Origin: Streptomyces canus
GTDB lineage: Bacteria > Actinomycetota > Actinomycetes > Streptomycetales > Streptomycetaceae
DNA: 64,000 bases
Assembly: GCF_030815415.1 (NCBI RefSeq)
Contig: NZ_JAUSWW010000001.1
Coordinates: forward strand, 7,936,001 to 8,000,000
Direction of reading: 5' to 3'
The translations under genes were made by a program, and so were the position numbers. The notes below the pieces were generated by a model. That model worked only from the letters and a program-made list of their open reading frames with translations, did no database searches and was not told the DNA's origin. This document shows, in pieces, positions 15,661 to 24,170 of the stretch (position 1 is its first letter; every line of letters starts with the position of its first letter).

Positions 15661-18600
15661 TCACTTCATCGTCATGAACCGCTGCACCAGCGAGGCCAGC
15701 AGTACCGCCAGCAGCGGCAGCGAGAACCAGAAGCTGCTCTGCAGCCACCGCAGTTGGCGCACGCTCGGCCGGACCGCGACCCGGACCACCTCGCGTGCCG
15801 TCAGCAGCACGATCAGCGCCAGCGCCGCGAGACCCCCGACCACCGACCAGGGCGTCCATGTCACCTGCGGCCCGATCGCCCCCGGATCCGCCTTCGGCGC
15901 CTTGCCCGCGGGCTGCTTGGCCAGCGCGTACATGGTCACGTCCGCGTTGACGAAGACCTTCTTCAGCTCCGCCCGCTTGTCCAGGTTCCGGATCAGCCGT
16001 GGCTCCCACGTCTTGGAGTAGCCGACGTCCAGCTCCAGATACGTCACCTGGCTGCGGTTGATCATCAGATACGAGTTCGGCCCCGCGTCACTGAGCGCCT
16101 TGACCAGGCTGGACACCAGCACCGGGTCGGTCGGCGCCAGGGTCGGCACATACTCGATCTTCTCCATGTCCCGGGCGCCCCACGGCATCGCCGGCGTCAC
16201 GTTGTCGACCGTGTCGTTGCTCAGCCACAGCAGCCGTACCGTCGGATCGTCATGGGCGTACACGTAGTCCATGGCGGCGACCTCGCCGGGCCGGATCCGC
16301 TCGAACGGCTCGTTGCCCCAACGGGCGATCAGGAAGCCGCCCATGAGGAGCAGACCCGCCATGAGGGCGGCCAGGGGAGCCAGGCTCACCCGGTCCTTGT
16401 CGCGTTCCTTCGCCGTGATCCCGGTGCGCGGGAACAGGGCGAGACCCATCAGCAGGGCGGCGCCGGGCAGGGCGAACATGAAGACCCGCAGCGCCATCTC
16501 ACCGCCGTAGGACTGCATGCCGAAGCCCAGGAACGGCACGAAGGTCAGGACGAGCAGCGAGCGCTCCCGGTAGTGGTGGTCGCGCCGGCGCCACCAGCCC
16601 CAGCAGGCGAACGCCATCACACCGCCGGCCAGCAGCACGCGGGTGTAGAGGACGAGCTTGTGCGTCGAACTGCCGCCCTCGATCCGGCCGCCCACCGACG
16701 ACTGCACATTGCCGCCGACGCCGCCGACCCCGCCGAACAGTTCGTCGAAGTGCCCGGACCAGTACGGCTCGGCCATGAAGCCCACCCACACGGCCACCAT
16801 GACGGCGAACAGGATGGGCAGGCCGCGCAGTTCGGACTTGCCGATCATCACGAGGGCCGCCAGCAGGCCCAGCATCACGAACGGGGTGAGCTGGTGCGCC
16901 GGGACGCTCGCCGCGAACAGCCCTATGACGACCATCAGCAGCACGGCCCGCTGGCGCCGGTTCGTCGGCTCGACCTCCGCCTCGCCGGGCCGCTTCTTCG
17001 TCCAGAGCACGCGCGGGGCGCGGAAGTAGACCAGCAGGAGCGCCGCGAACACCAGATAGAGGAGATACGTGAAGCCCTGCGGGGAGAAGTAGTCCTGGCC
17101 GACCCAGCCGCTGAGCACGAACGCCCACAGGCCGGTCCACTTGGCCCGCCAGCCCGCCCGCATCGAGCGGACCAGCAGGAACATCGGGGCCAGATAGAGG
17201 AGTTGGATGGCCAGCGGCCACCAGCGGATCACCTCGGTGAAGTCCGTGACCCCGCAGGCCTCGGCGACGAACGCGGCCGCCGCGAAGAAGCCCGGCCAGC
17301 TCCAGCGCGCGTCCAGGTCGGGCACGGCGGAGCCGGTCCGGTCGATGTAGTCGAGGAAGCCGAGATGCTGCCAGGCGGTCGCGAACCGGGGTTCCGTCTC
17401 GATCACCGCGGGCAGGGCGTGCAGCGACACCACCGTCGCCAGCAGGGTGATCAGCAGCAGCGCCCTGTGCTCACGGGCCGGCCACAGCAGCGAGGCGAAG
17501 GCCACGGCCAGCAGCGCGGCGCCGACCAGTGTGGGCAGCGGCAGCACGGAGATCAGCCCGAGCCCGCCCATCTCGTCGAGGTCCGCCTCGCCGAGGCGCA
17601 GCGCGGGCACCCAGTACAGCAGCAGCGCGGCGGTCAGCAGACAGCCCAGCACCACTCCGACCCGGCTGGGCTGAAGGCGCTCGCGCCACGACAGGAGCGG
17701 CGGCTCCTCGGAGACCGGCACCTCTTCCCGTACGGGTGGCTCCTCCCGTACGACCGGACGGGCCGCCTCGAACGGAGCGTCCACCTCCACCTCGGACGAC
17801 GCCTCGGACGGCACCCCGGACGACGTCTGGACCGGCCCCAGCGACGCCTCGGACCCCGGTTCCCGCGCCTCCACCGGCAGTCCCACCGCGGGCAGCTTCG
17901 CCCAGGTCGGCCGGTGCGGCTCGGCATGCGGCCGGGAACGCACCACGGGCGTGCCCGTGGGCGGGGTGCCCGGACCCGGCCGCACATCCGGCCGGCGTTC
18001 CAGGTGGTCGAAGTCGACGTGGATGCCGAGGCCGAGCGTGTCCTGGTCGAGTGCCCAGGCGGGCCCGCGCCTGCGGACGCCCAGCGGGACGGTGGCCTCG
18101 CGCGTCCCCAGGTCGGCGAGGTCTCCGTCGGGCGCCGCGTCCTCGGGGACGGCCCCCGCGGGCGAGGCCTTGAGGATCTTGTACAGCTTGGGTGCGGCGA
18201 TCGCCACGATCACCGCGAGCGAGGAGATCTCCGCGACACCGGCGCCGGTCAGCCCCATACGGGGCAGCAGCACCAGGGTCAGTCCGAGCACCAGGGCGCA
18301 CAACAGGCCCTGGAGCCACGCCAGTCCGGCGGTACGGCTCTGTGCGCGCAGCACCGCGAAGTACGTCTCCATGACGACCCGCAGTACCGCGCCGACCGCG
18401 AACCAGCGCAGCAGCGGGGTCGCCGCGTCGGCGTAGCCCGAGCCGAAGACACCGAGGATCCAGGGCGCGCCGAAGAACAGGACCGCGCACACCGGCAGCA
18501 TGATCCGGGCCATGCGCCTGAGCGCCGCGCGGGTGTTGGAGGCGAGCCGGCCCGGGTCGTGGGAGCCCTCGACCGTGAGGGAGGCGCCCATGTTGATGGC

Positions 18601-19500
18601 GAGCAGGTTGACCGTGCCGCCGATCGTGGTGGTGATGTAGAAGTACGCGTTGTCCTCGGAGCTGACCTGCGAGGCGACGAGCACCGGGACGAGGTAGACC
18701 ACGGCGAGCGAGAACAGGGAGCCGGTGTAGTCGCCCGCGAGGAAGTGCCCGATCTCCTTCACCGACGGCGGTCGCGCGTGGTTCTCGGTCGCCTTCACAT
18801 GCCGGGCCACCAGCCGCCGGAACACCAGCCAGCCCAGCGGCAGCACCGACACCGCGATGGCCGCGACCCACGACACGAACACACCCATGGTGGGGATCGC
18901 GGTGGCGAAGGCGACCAGCAGCACCAGCTTCACCGCGGAGAACACGGTGTTGCCGACCGGCACCCACAGCGCGCTGCGCAGCCCGGTCAGCACCCCGTCC
19001 TGGAGGGTCAGCACGGACCAGGCGACCACCGCGAGCACGAAGAACAGGGCGTGCGAGGGGTCGTTGAGGAATCCGTACGACGGCCCCCACAGGCCCAGCG
19101 TGAGCAGGAAGACGCCCGCGGCCAGCGCCACGATCACCGAACTGCCCGCGTAGGTACGGAAGATGAGCCGACCGGTGGCCCGGCCCGCGACCGGTATGAA
19201 GCGGGCCAGGGCACCGGTCAGGGTCACCGCGGTCAGTCCCGCGAGGAGCTTCATCGCGGCGATGGCGGCGGAGCCCTGGCCGACCGCGGACTCGGAGTAG
19301 TAGCGGGCCGCGGCCAGCCAGAAGCCGAGGCCGAGCACGGCGGAGATCCCCGTGTTCAGCATCAGGGCGTAGGCGTTGCGGAACAGCTGGCTGCCGCCCG
19401 GCGACCGGCCGAGCCCGGGCAGCCGGAAGCGGCGCCCCGGCTGCTCGGGAGCCTTGGTCGCGGGCTCGGTGGCCTCAGGGGTGGTCTTCGTGTCAGACAC
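15661..19500 (-). CDS. Flippase / GT-C-like membrane fusion protein (1279 aa)
   Basis: Residues 40-445 form a 12-14 helix polysaccharide exporter of the MOP/PST (Wzx-like) type, opening with NAYALMLNTGISAVLGLGFWLAAARYY. Residues 450-600 are a Pro/Glu-rich hydrophilic linker. Residues 610-1080 hold a second set of some dozen membrane helices with extracytoplasmic acidic loops (LGEADLDEMGGLG, DRTGSAVPDLDARWSW), resembling GT-C or ligase-type glycosyltransferases. A soluble domain (about 1080-1200) precedes a last pair of helices. Such parts are normally separate proteins. The predicted role is to flip a lipid-linked glycan and transfer or extend it at the outer face. It starts at GTG 19500, overlapping the deacetylase stop by eight bases, and is last in the operon. 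Assignment of the second half is by topology only. Confidence 0.8.
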   Translation of the reverse strand: MSDTKTTPEATEPATKAPEQPGRRFRLPGLGRSPGGSQLFRNAYALMLNTGISAVLGLGFWLAAARYYSESAVGQGSAAIAAMKLLAGLTAVTLTGALARFIPVAGRATGRLIFRTYAGSSVIVALAAGVFLLTLGLWGPSYGFLNDPSHALFFVLAVVAWSVLTLQDGVLTGLRSALWVPVGNTVFSAVKLVLLVAFATAIPTMGVFVSWVAAIAVSVLPLGWLVFRRLVARHVKATENHARPPSVKEIGHFLAGDYTGSLFSLAVVYLVPVLVASQVSSEDNAYFYITTTIGGTVNLLAINMGASLTVEGSHDPGRLASNTRAALRRMARIMLPVCAVLFFGAPWILGVFGSGYADAATPLLRWFAVGAVLRVVMETYFAVLRAQSRTAGLAWLQGLLCALVLGLTLVLLPRMGLTGAGVAEISSLAVIVAIAAPKLYKILKASPAGAVPEDAAPDGDLADLGTREATVPLGVRRRGPAWALDQDTLGLGIHVDFDHLERRPDVRPGPGTPPTGTPVVRSRPHAEPHRPTWAKLPAVGLPVEAREPGSEASLGPVQTSSGVPSEASSEVEVDAPFEAARPVVREEPPVREEVPVSEEPPLLSWRERLQPSRVGVVLGCLLTAALLLYWVPALRLGEADLDEMGGLGLISVLPLPTLVGAALLAVAFASLLWPAREHRALLLITLLATVVSLHALPAVIETEPRFATAWQHLGFLDYIDRTGSAVPDLDARWSWPGFFAAAAFVAEACGVTDFTEVIRWWPLAIQLLYLAPMFLLVRSMRAGWRAKWTGLWAFVLSGWVGQDYFSPQGFTYLLYLVFAALLLVYFRAPRVLWTKKRPGEAEVEPTNRRQRAVLLMVVIGLFAASVPAHQLTPFVMLGLLAALVMIGKSELRGLPILFAVMVAVWVGFMAEPYWSGHFDELFGGVGGVGGNVQSSVGGRIEGGSSTHKLVLYTRVLLAGGVMAFACWGWWRRRDHHYRERSLLVLTFVPFLGFGMQSYGGEMALRVFMFALPGAALLMGLALFPRTGITAKERDKDRVSLAPLAALMAGLLLMGGFLIARWGNEPFERIRPGEVAAMDYVYAHDDPTVRLLWLSNDTVDNVTPAMPWGARDMEKIEYVPTLAPTDPVLVSSLVKALSDAGPNSYLMINRSQVTYLELDVGYSKTWEPRLIRNLDKRAELKKVFVNADVTMYALAKQPAGKAPKADPGAIGPQVTWTPWSVVGGLAALALIVLLTAREVVRVAVRPSVRQLRWLQSSFWFSLPLLAVLLASLVQRFMTMK

Positions 19501-20293
19501 GGGAACGGATGGCCTTCCGGCGGACCTGTCGTGCTCTGCGGACCATGGCGTACCCCTTGGTGAACGCGCGGTCCCGGGCGAAGTTGCGGGCGATGGCCCG
19601 GCCTTCGATCAGCCGACGGAACTCCTCGGCGTCCGTGCCGCGGCGCACGGTGACCCGCAGCAGCGCGTACGGCCCCTGGCGGCGGCGGGCGAGCCCGTTG
19701 CCGACGGCGAGGGCCTGGGCGTACCCCGTCTCGCGGACCTTCTCGCGCACCCGGCGGCTGGAGTAGCCGTACGGGTAGGCGAACGAGGCCGGGACGAGGC
19801 CGAGTTGGTCCGTCACGATCTCCTTGCAGAGGATCAGCTCACGGCGCAGCGCGTCGTCGTCGAGCTGGTCCAGCTGCGGGTGGGTGTGGCTGTGCCCGCC
19901 GATCTCGACGCCCTGCGCGGCGAGTTCGCGGACCTGCGGCCAGTCCAGCATGGTGTCCAGGGCGTGGCCGTTGTCGTGCGGGCCGCGCAGCCACCCCGTG
20001 GACACGAACAGCGTGGCCGCGAAGCCGTGCTTGGCGAGCACGGGCAGGGCGTGCCGGTGCACACCCTCGTAGCCGTCGTCGAAGGTGACCAGGACGGGCC
20101 GCTCGGGCAGCGGACGGCCCGAGCGCCAGCTCGCCGCCAGTTGCGCGGTGGTGATCGGGGTGTGCCCCAGGTCGCCGACGATCTCCATTTGCCGGGCGAA
20201 CGCCTCGGGCGTCACGGACAGTTCGCGGGTCGCCTCGTTCGGGTCGGCCGCGATCGCGTGGTACATGAGAATCGGCACACGTGCGTCATCCAT
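19493..20293 (-). CDS. Polysaccharide deacetylase (NodB homology domain, CE4)
   Basis: This 266-residue CE4-type enzyme has motif 1 VTFDDGYEG (catalytic base and metal Asp), motif 2 GGHSHTHPQLDQL (metal His pair) and motif 3 FAYPYGYSS. CE4 enzymes remove N-acetyl groups from GlcNAc-containing polymers. Start MDDARVPILMYH at 20293 is chosen; the frame extends upstream but only into the preceding gene. No clear signal peptide is seen, so it may act on a cytoplasmic or lipid-linked intermediate, unless the hydrophobic start is a weak anchor. It overlaps both neighbours by eight bases. The product polymer is probably partially de-N-acetylated. Confidence 0.9.
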   Translation of the reverse strand: MDDARVPILMYHAIAADPNEATRELSVTPEAFARQMEIVGDLGHTPITTAQLAASWRSGRPLPERPVLVTFDDGYEGVHRHALPVLAKHGFAATLFVSTGWLRGPHDNGHALDTMLDWPQVRELAAQGVEIGGHSHTHPQLDQLDDDALRRELILCKEIVTDQLGLVPASFAYPYGYSSRRVREKVRETGYAQALAVGNGLARRRQGPYALLRVTVRRGTDAEEFRRLIEGRAIARNFARDRAFTKGYAMVRRARQVRRKAIRSRV

Positions 20294-21275
20294 GCGCGTC
20301 CCCCTCGATCCGCGCCACCTGGAACGTGGCGCCGCCCCTGCGGGCCCGGACACTGCCCACCACGTACCCACCGGCAGCCGTCAGCACCCCCGCGACGATC
20401 GCGCCCGCGCGGCCCGCGCCCCCCGACCGGGCCAGCGCGGCGTCGCGCAGTCCGCGCACCACCCCCGCGGGCAGCACCCGGGTGGTGTACCGGCGTTCGG
20501 ACTCGAGGCCCTTGTCCGCGCCGACACTGCGCGCCACCAGCGCCTTCGACAGTCCCTCGGCGTAGGAACGCGTGCGGAAGTACCCGAAGTGCTCACGCGC
20601 CTCGGGCACCCGGTGGTGGATCACCGCCCGGTCGTCGATCAGCAGGACCGCGTCCGGTCTGGCCCGGGTGAGCCGGATGCACAGCTCGGTCTCCTCGCAG
20701 CCCAGCGGCCGCTTGTCGCCGTCCCGCCCGATACCGGTGGCGAAACCGCCGGCCGCGTCGAACGCCGTACGGCGGAACGAGGCGTTGCCGCCGAGCACGT
20801 TGCGCACGCGGACCAGACCCGGCGGCAGCCCCTTGTACGTGCAGCCCACCACCCAGTCGAACTCCTCGGGGAACCAGGCGGGACGGCGCCCCGACGCCCA
20901 GATCGGCACCGTACGGCCGCCCACGGCCATCACCCGCGGATCGGCGTACCCCGCGGCGAAGTGGCGCAGCCAGTCCCGTTCGGCGACGGCGTCGTCGTCG
21001 AGGAAGGCGATCACCTCGCCGCGTGAGGCGGCGATCCCGGTGTTGCGGCCCGCGGACAGGCCGCGGGGACCCGCGTTGGCGAGCACCCGCACCTCGTCGG
21101 CTTCCTTGTACTCCTTGGCCAGCCGGTCCAGGAGCGCCGCGTTGTGGTCGACGACCAGCAGCGTCTCCCGCGCCGGGTACGACTGCGCCGCGACCGAGGA
21201 GACCGCCGCGAGGATGTCCTCCCAGCGGTCCTCGGTGTAGACGCAGATCACGACGGAGATGTCGGGACCGCTCAA
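20286..21275 (-). CDS. Family 2 glycosyltransferase
   Basis: This 329-residue inverting GT-A enzyme has nucleotide-sugar strand VVICVYTEDR, a metal-binding FLDDDAVAERDWL motif (about 91-103) and a GCEETELCIRL motif that supplies the catalytic-base region. It resembles enzymes that extend surface polysaccharides. A short hydrophobic stretch near the C-terminus (AGAIVAGVLTAAGGYVVGSV) may attach it to the membrane. Translation apparently starts at TTG 21275, whose last two bases overlap the TGA stop of the preceding gene (TTGA), with GAGG upstream. Confidence 0.9.
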   Translation of the reverse strand: MSGPDISVVICVYTEDRWEDILAAVSSVAAQSYPARETLLVVDHNAALLDRLAKEYKEADEVRVLANAGPRGLSAGRNTGIAASRGEVIAFLDDDAVAERDWLRHFAAGYADPRVMAVGGRTVPIWASGRRPAWFPEEFDWVVGCTYKGLPPGLVRVRNVLGGNASFRRTAFDAAGGFATGIGRDGDKRPLGCEETELCIRLTRARPDAVLLIDDRAVIHHRVPEAREHFGYFRTRSYAEGLSKALVARSVGADKGLESERRYTTRVLPAGVVRGLRDAALARSGGAGRAGAIVAGVLTAAGGYVVGSVRARRGGATFQVARIEGDAHG

Positions 21276-22093
21276 GACACCTCTCCCCGGACCGAGTCGA
21301 GCATCGGGGAGTGATGGGCCTGGCGGCGCAGCTCACGCCGGTTGGAGCGCTCGCCGAGGATCACCTTGAGCACCCGCAACCCGTCGCGCACGGCACGCAG
21401 ATTGCTCGTGCCGTGGATGCGCAGGTACTCGTGGCTGGGTATCTCCTGGACCTTGAGGCCGGCCTTGACCACCCGGATGTTGATCAGGGTCTCGATCTCG
21501 AAGCCCGTGCAGTCGAGGTCGATCTTGTCGAGGCAGTGCCGCCAGAACGCGTTGTATCCGTAGCAGAGATCCGTGTAGCGGGCGCCGAACTTGCGGTTGA
21601 CGATCGTGCACAGCGCCCAGTTGCCGAGCTTGCGGATGAAGGTCATGTCGTCCGTGCCGCCGCCGTTGGCGAACCGGGACCCCTTCGCGAAGTCCGCGCC
21701 CGAGAGCAGGGCGGAGACATAGCTGAGGATTTCGTTGCCGTCGGCCGAGCCGTCCGCGTCGACCATCACGATGATGTCGCCGGTGCACGCCTCGAACCCG
21801 GTGATCAGCGCGTCGCCCTTGCCCTTGCCGCGCTGCTTGACGACTTTGACCTCGGGCCACAGCCCGCGGGCCACTTCGACGGTGTCGTCGGTGGAGTTCC
21901 CGTCCACCAGGATCACTTCGTGGATCCAGTCGGGCAGGGTCTTGAAGACGTACGGAAGATTCTCCGCCTCGTTCATGGCGGGAATCACGACACTCACCGG
22001 TGGCGCGATGGCCAGGTGAGTGGAGACGGGCCGGTACTTCGCGGCCGTGGACAGATCCTGGCCCGTGCTTGCCGAGCGCAGAACAGAGCTCAT
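21272..22093 (-). CDS. Family 2 glycosyltransferase, polyprenyl-phosphate sugar synthase-like
   Basis: This 273-residue GT2 resembles dolichol-phosphate mannosyltransferase (DPM1-like). It has VSVVIPAMNEAENL at about 33-46, the nucleotide-binding LVDGNSTDDTVEVA and the metal motif MVDADGSADG at about 110-119. It lacks C-terminal membrane helices, as in DPM1-type soluble enzymes. It may charge a polyprenyl phosphate with one sugar, making donors for the GT-C-like half of the fusion protein downstream. It is the first gene of the four-gene overlapping operon; a 377-base leader lies upstream. Confidence 0.88.
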   Translation of the reverse strand: MSSVLRSASTGQDLSTAAKYRPVSTHLAIAPPVSVVIPAMNEAENLPYVFKTLPDWIHEVILVDGNSTDDTVEVARGLWPEVKVVKQRGKGKGDALITGFEACTGDIIVMVDADGSADGNEILSYVSALLSGADFAKGSRFANGGGTDDMTFIRKLGNWALCTIVNRKFGARYTDLCYGYNAFWRHCLDKIDLDCTGFEIETLINIRVVKAGLKVQEIPSHEYLRIHGTSNLRAVRDGLRVLKVILGERSNRRELRRQAHHSPMLDSVRGEVS

Positions 22094-22470
22094 GAGTCTG
22101 GTTCCCTCTCGTCCGGCTGGACCGCCCGCCCCTGGGCGGCCCGGCTGTTGTCCGGTTCGAAAGGGGGGTTTGTTTCACCTACGGCATGCCGAAAGGGATC
22201 TCCGAGCACGCCCGGGTGAGCTGGCAAAGCCGGCCGACGGCCGAAACGGCCGCCGGTCGCGCGGCACGACTCGGTCACCAGTGCGGTCACCGAGCACGGC
22301 ACCCCCCTACCGCGCCCCGCCCCGGTCCGTCGCGGTCCTTGAGCCCTCCCCTAGTACCGCTGAGTGACATTCCGATGCGGGTGAGATGTACGACGGTATT
22401 GACGATTGAACCCGTATGGCAAGACCTGGAACCAGGCCTCACGTTTTTGATGGTTTGACCGTTACGGAAC
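22094..22470. other. 377-base intergenic region ahead of the polysaccharide operon
   Basis: No credible coding frame is seen on either strand. It must hold the promoter for the four-gene operon starting at 22093, unless that is read through from the 23992-22471 pair. A small inverted repeat (CCTGG at 22425-22429, CCAGG at 22432-22436) has only a two-base loop and is not convincing as a terminator. No strong operator was recognised. Confidence 0.5.
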
Positions 22471-23568
22471 CTATTGGCTCCGCGAGCGGATCCTTCCCAT
22501 CCTCTTGAGGATCCGGTCCGCCGGCTCGAAGAGCTCCGGCCGTGACTGGACGGTGTTGCGCAGCGCCCGGACCGGGGCGCGGCGCGCCCTGTGCCCGAGT
22601 GCGACCGGGTGACGCCGGGTCACCCACCCCTCCGACACGGTGATCTCCCGTGTCTTCAGGGAGTCCTTGTACTCCTTCGGGCCCCGCCCCAGATCCAGGT
22701 ACGCGATGCCGTCCGCGGCGGCCGCCTCCGCCATCCGCAGATGCAGCACCAGGCCCGGCGAGTACTTCGAGAACGCCGGGTCGTACGCCGGGAACCAGCA
22801 GGACAGCACCCGTTCGGTACGCAGTCCGAAGTGCGCCGCGATCGGCTTGCCGCCCGCGTACAGCACCGACAGGATCCCCGCGAACGGATCGGAACGGGTG
22901 TGGAACAGCCGCTCCACGAGATGGGTGATCCACTCGTGCGCGAAGCGGTCGCTGCGCCCGGTCCTTCGGTACTGCGCGGACTTCCAGCCCATCAGGGTGC
23001 GCAGAGCCGCCGGATCCCGCTCGTCGTGCACGTAGCGCAGCTCGCCGGCGTCCCGGCCGAGCTTGCGCTCCTTGGCGAGCGTGGTCCTGGTGAACTTCGG
23101 CGCGTGGGAGCGCAGATGGGCCAGATAGGCCTCGTAGCCCTGGTCGACGTCCATGACCGGCGACGCGAAGCTGCCGGTGGCCCCGACCGCGAACGCCTCC
23201 TGGCCCTCCACCAGGTGGTCGAACTCCCATACGGCGAGCCCGCAGGCGCGCAGCAGCTCCTGTGCGTCCCACACGAACCCGGGCCGGTGCACCAGACCCT
23301 GTGCGTCCGAGATGCCGAGTCCGACGGCCCGGCCCACGCCGGTGACGCTTCGCTGGAACGGGAAGAACGCGGCGGGCTCCCCGCCCTCGCGCACCACCGC
23401 GATCCGCACACCCCGCCGGTACCGGCCCACCGCGAGCGCGAACTCGGGGGACAGGAACGGATTCGCCAGCTCCGGCGATCCCTGCAGATGGGCCTTGGAC
23501 TGCGACGACGTCCACGCCGCCCGGTCGGCGGCGCTGAGCTCGCCGGGGCGGTACACGCTGATGTCCAC
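22471..23568 (-). CDS. CelD/FemAB-like GNAT acyltransferase (BcsL-type)
   Basis: This 365-residue protein has the Acetyltransf_6 double-GNAT architecture found in cellulose-biosynthesis CelD proteins and in FemAB peptidyltransferases. Typical segments are FLSPEFALAVGRYRRGVRIAVV in the first half, and VLYAGGKPIAAHFGLR and YLDLGRGPKEYKDSLKT in the second. It may acylate a sugar or precursor of the surface glycan made by the neighbouring genes. It begins at GTG 23568, one base from the stop of the small membrane protein gene, so the two form a unit. Confidence 0.88.
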   Translation of the reverse strand: MDISVYRPGELSAADRAAWTSSQSKAHLQGSPELANPFLSPEFALAVGRYRRGVRIAVVREGGEPAAFFPFQRSVTGVGRAVGLGISDAQGLVHRPGFVWDAQELLRACGLAVWEFDHLVEGQEAFAVGATGSFASPVMDVDQGYEAYLAHLRSHAPKFTRTTLAKERKLGRDAGELRYVHDERDPAALRTLMGWKSAQYRRTGRSDRFAHEWITHLVERLFHTRSDPFAGILSVLYAGGKPIAAHFGLRTERVLSCWFPAYDPAFSKYSPGLVLHLRMAEAAAADGIAYLDLGRGPKEYKDSLKTREITVSEGWVTRRHPVALGHRARRAPVRALRNTVQSRPELFEPADRILKRMGRIRSRSQ

Positions 23569-23569
23569 G

Positions 23570-23992
23570 TCAGAGAGTCCGTCCCGTCGTCGTACGGCCG
23601 CCTCGCCGCCGTACCCAGACCAGCAGGAGAAGAAGGGCGCTGATCGCGGTCACGGCCACGATCCCGCCGCGCCAGGACCAGCGGTGCGTGGCGAGCATGC
23701 CCTGCGCCACCAGCATGTTGACGACGACCGAGCCCGCGAGCGAGGCGAGCACCCGGCCGAGCGGTTCGAGGCCGCGCAGCGCGGCGGCGATCGCCACGGT
23801 CGGTGCCATCAGCAGGAAGAACAGGGTGAACGGACCGCGCAGGGGTGAGTCGGAGCCCACGAGCGCGAGGATCGCGCCGAACCCGCCGACAGCCGTCGCG
23901 GCGCCCGCGAGCAGTGGCGAGAGGTCCCTCTCCGGTCCTGTCCGCGCCTGCTCGGTGTCCGTTGAAGATCTTTTGGCACGTATCGTCTGCAT
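23570..23992 (-). CDS. Small membrane protein of the polysaccharide locus
   Basis: This 140-residue protein has a basic N-terminus (MQTIRAKRSSTDTEQ) and four predicted membrane helices: LLAGAATAVGGFGAILALVG, FTLFFLLMAPTVAIAAALRG, VLASLAGSVVVNMLVAQGML and GIVAVTAISALLLLLVWV. It has no recognised domain. Its position directly before the CelD-like gene suggests an accessory role in polymer assembly or export. Start 23992 is taken because the longer frame (24061) would add a poorly supported N-terminus. Confidence 0.75.
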   Translation of the reverse strand: MQTIRAKRSSTDTEQARTGPERDLSPLLAGAATAVGGFGAILALVGSDSPLRGPFTLFFLLMAPTVAIAAALRGLEPLGRVLASLAGSVVVNMLVAQGMLATHRWSWRGGIVAVTAISALLLLLVWVRRRGGRTTTGRTL

Positions 23993-24109
23993 TGGCGACT
24001 TTGCCCCCCGAAGCGCCGGATGCGAGGCTTCAATGTCGCGCAGGGGCGCCGGGGCCGTCAAGACCGAAAAGGGTGCGTATCACGGTTGGTACGGACAAGG
24101 GGACAAGTG

Positions 24110-24140
24110 TTCCCCGGAGGCGGAAGTCGCCTCCGGGGAA
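24110..24140. terminator. Hairpin terminator after the subtilase gene
   Basis: A perfect 13-bp stem (TTCCCCGGAGGCG at 24110-24122, complement at 24128-24140) with a GAAGT loop lies 31 bases past the protease stop on the minus strand. Confidence 0.88.
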
Positions 24141-24170
24141 CGGCCGTTCAGGTGGTGCGGTGCGGGAGCG

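Noticed and set aside
15754..19563. Open frame of 1269 codons on the plus strand opposite the flippase fusion
   Set aside because: Its product is a low-complexity Arg/Gln/His/Gly string without domains. Long antisense frames arise from codon bias in high-G+C genes, and the minus-strand protein has clear membrane helices.
22425..22436. CCTGG/CCAGG inverted repeat followed by T-rich bases
   Set aside because: The two-base loop is not physically reasonable, and the T-run is on the strand that would terminate no known gene.
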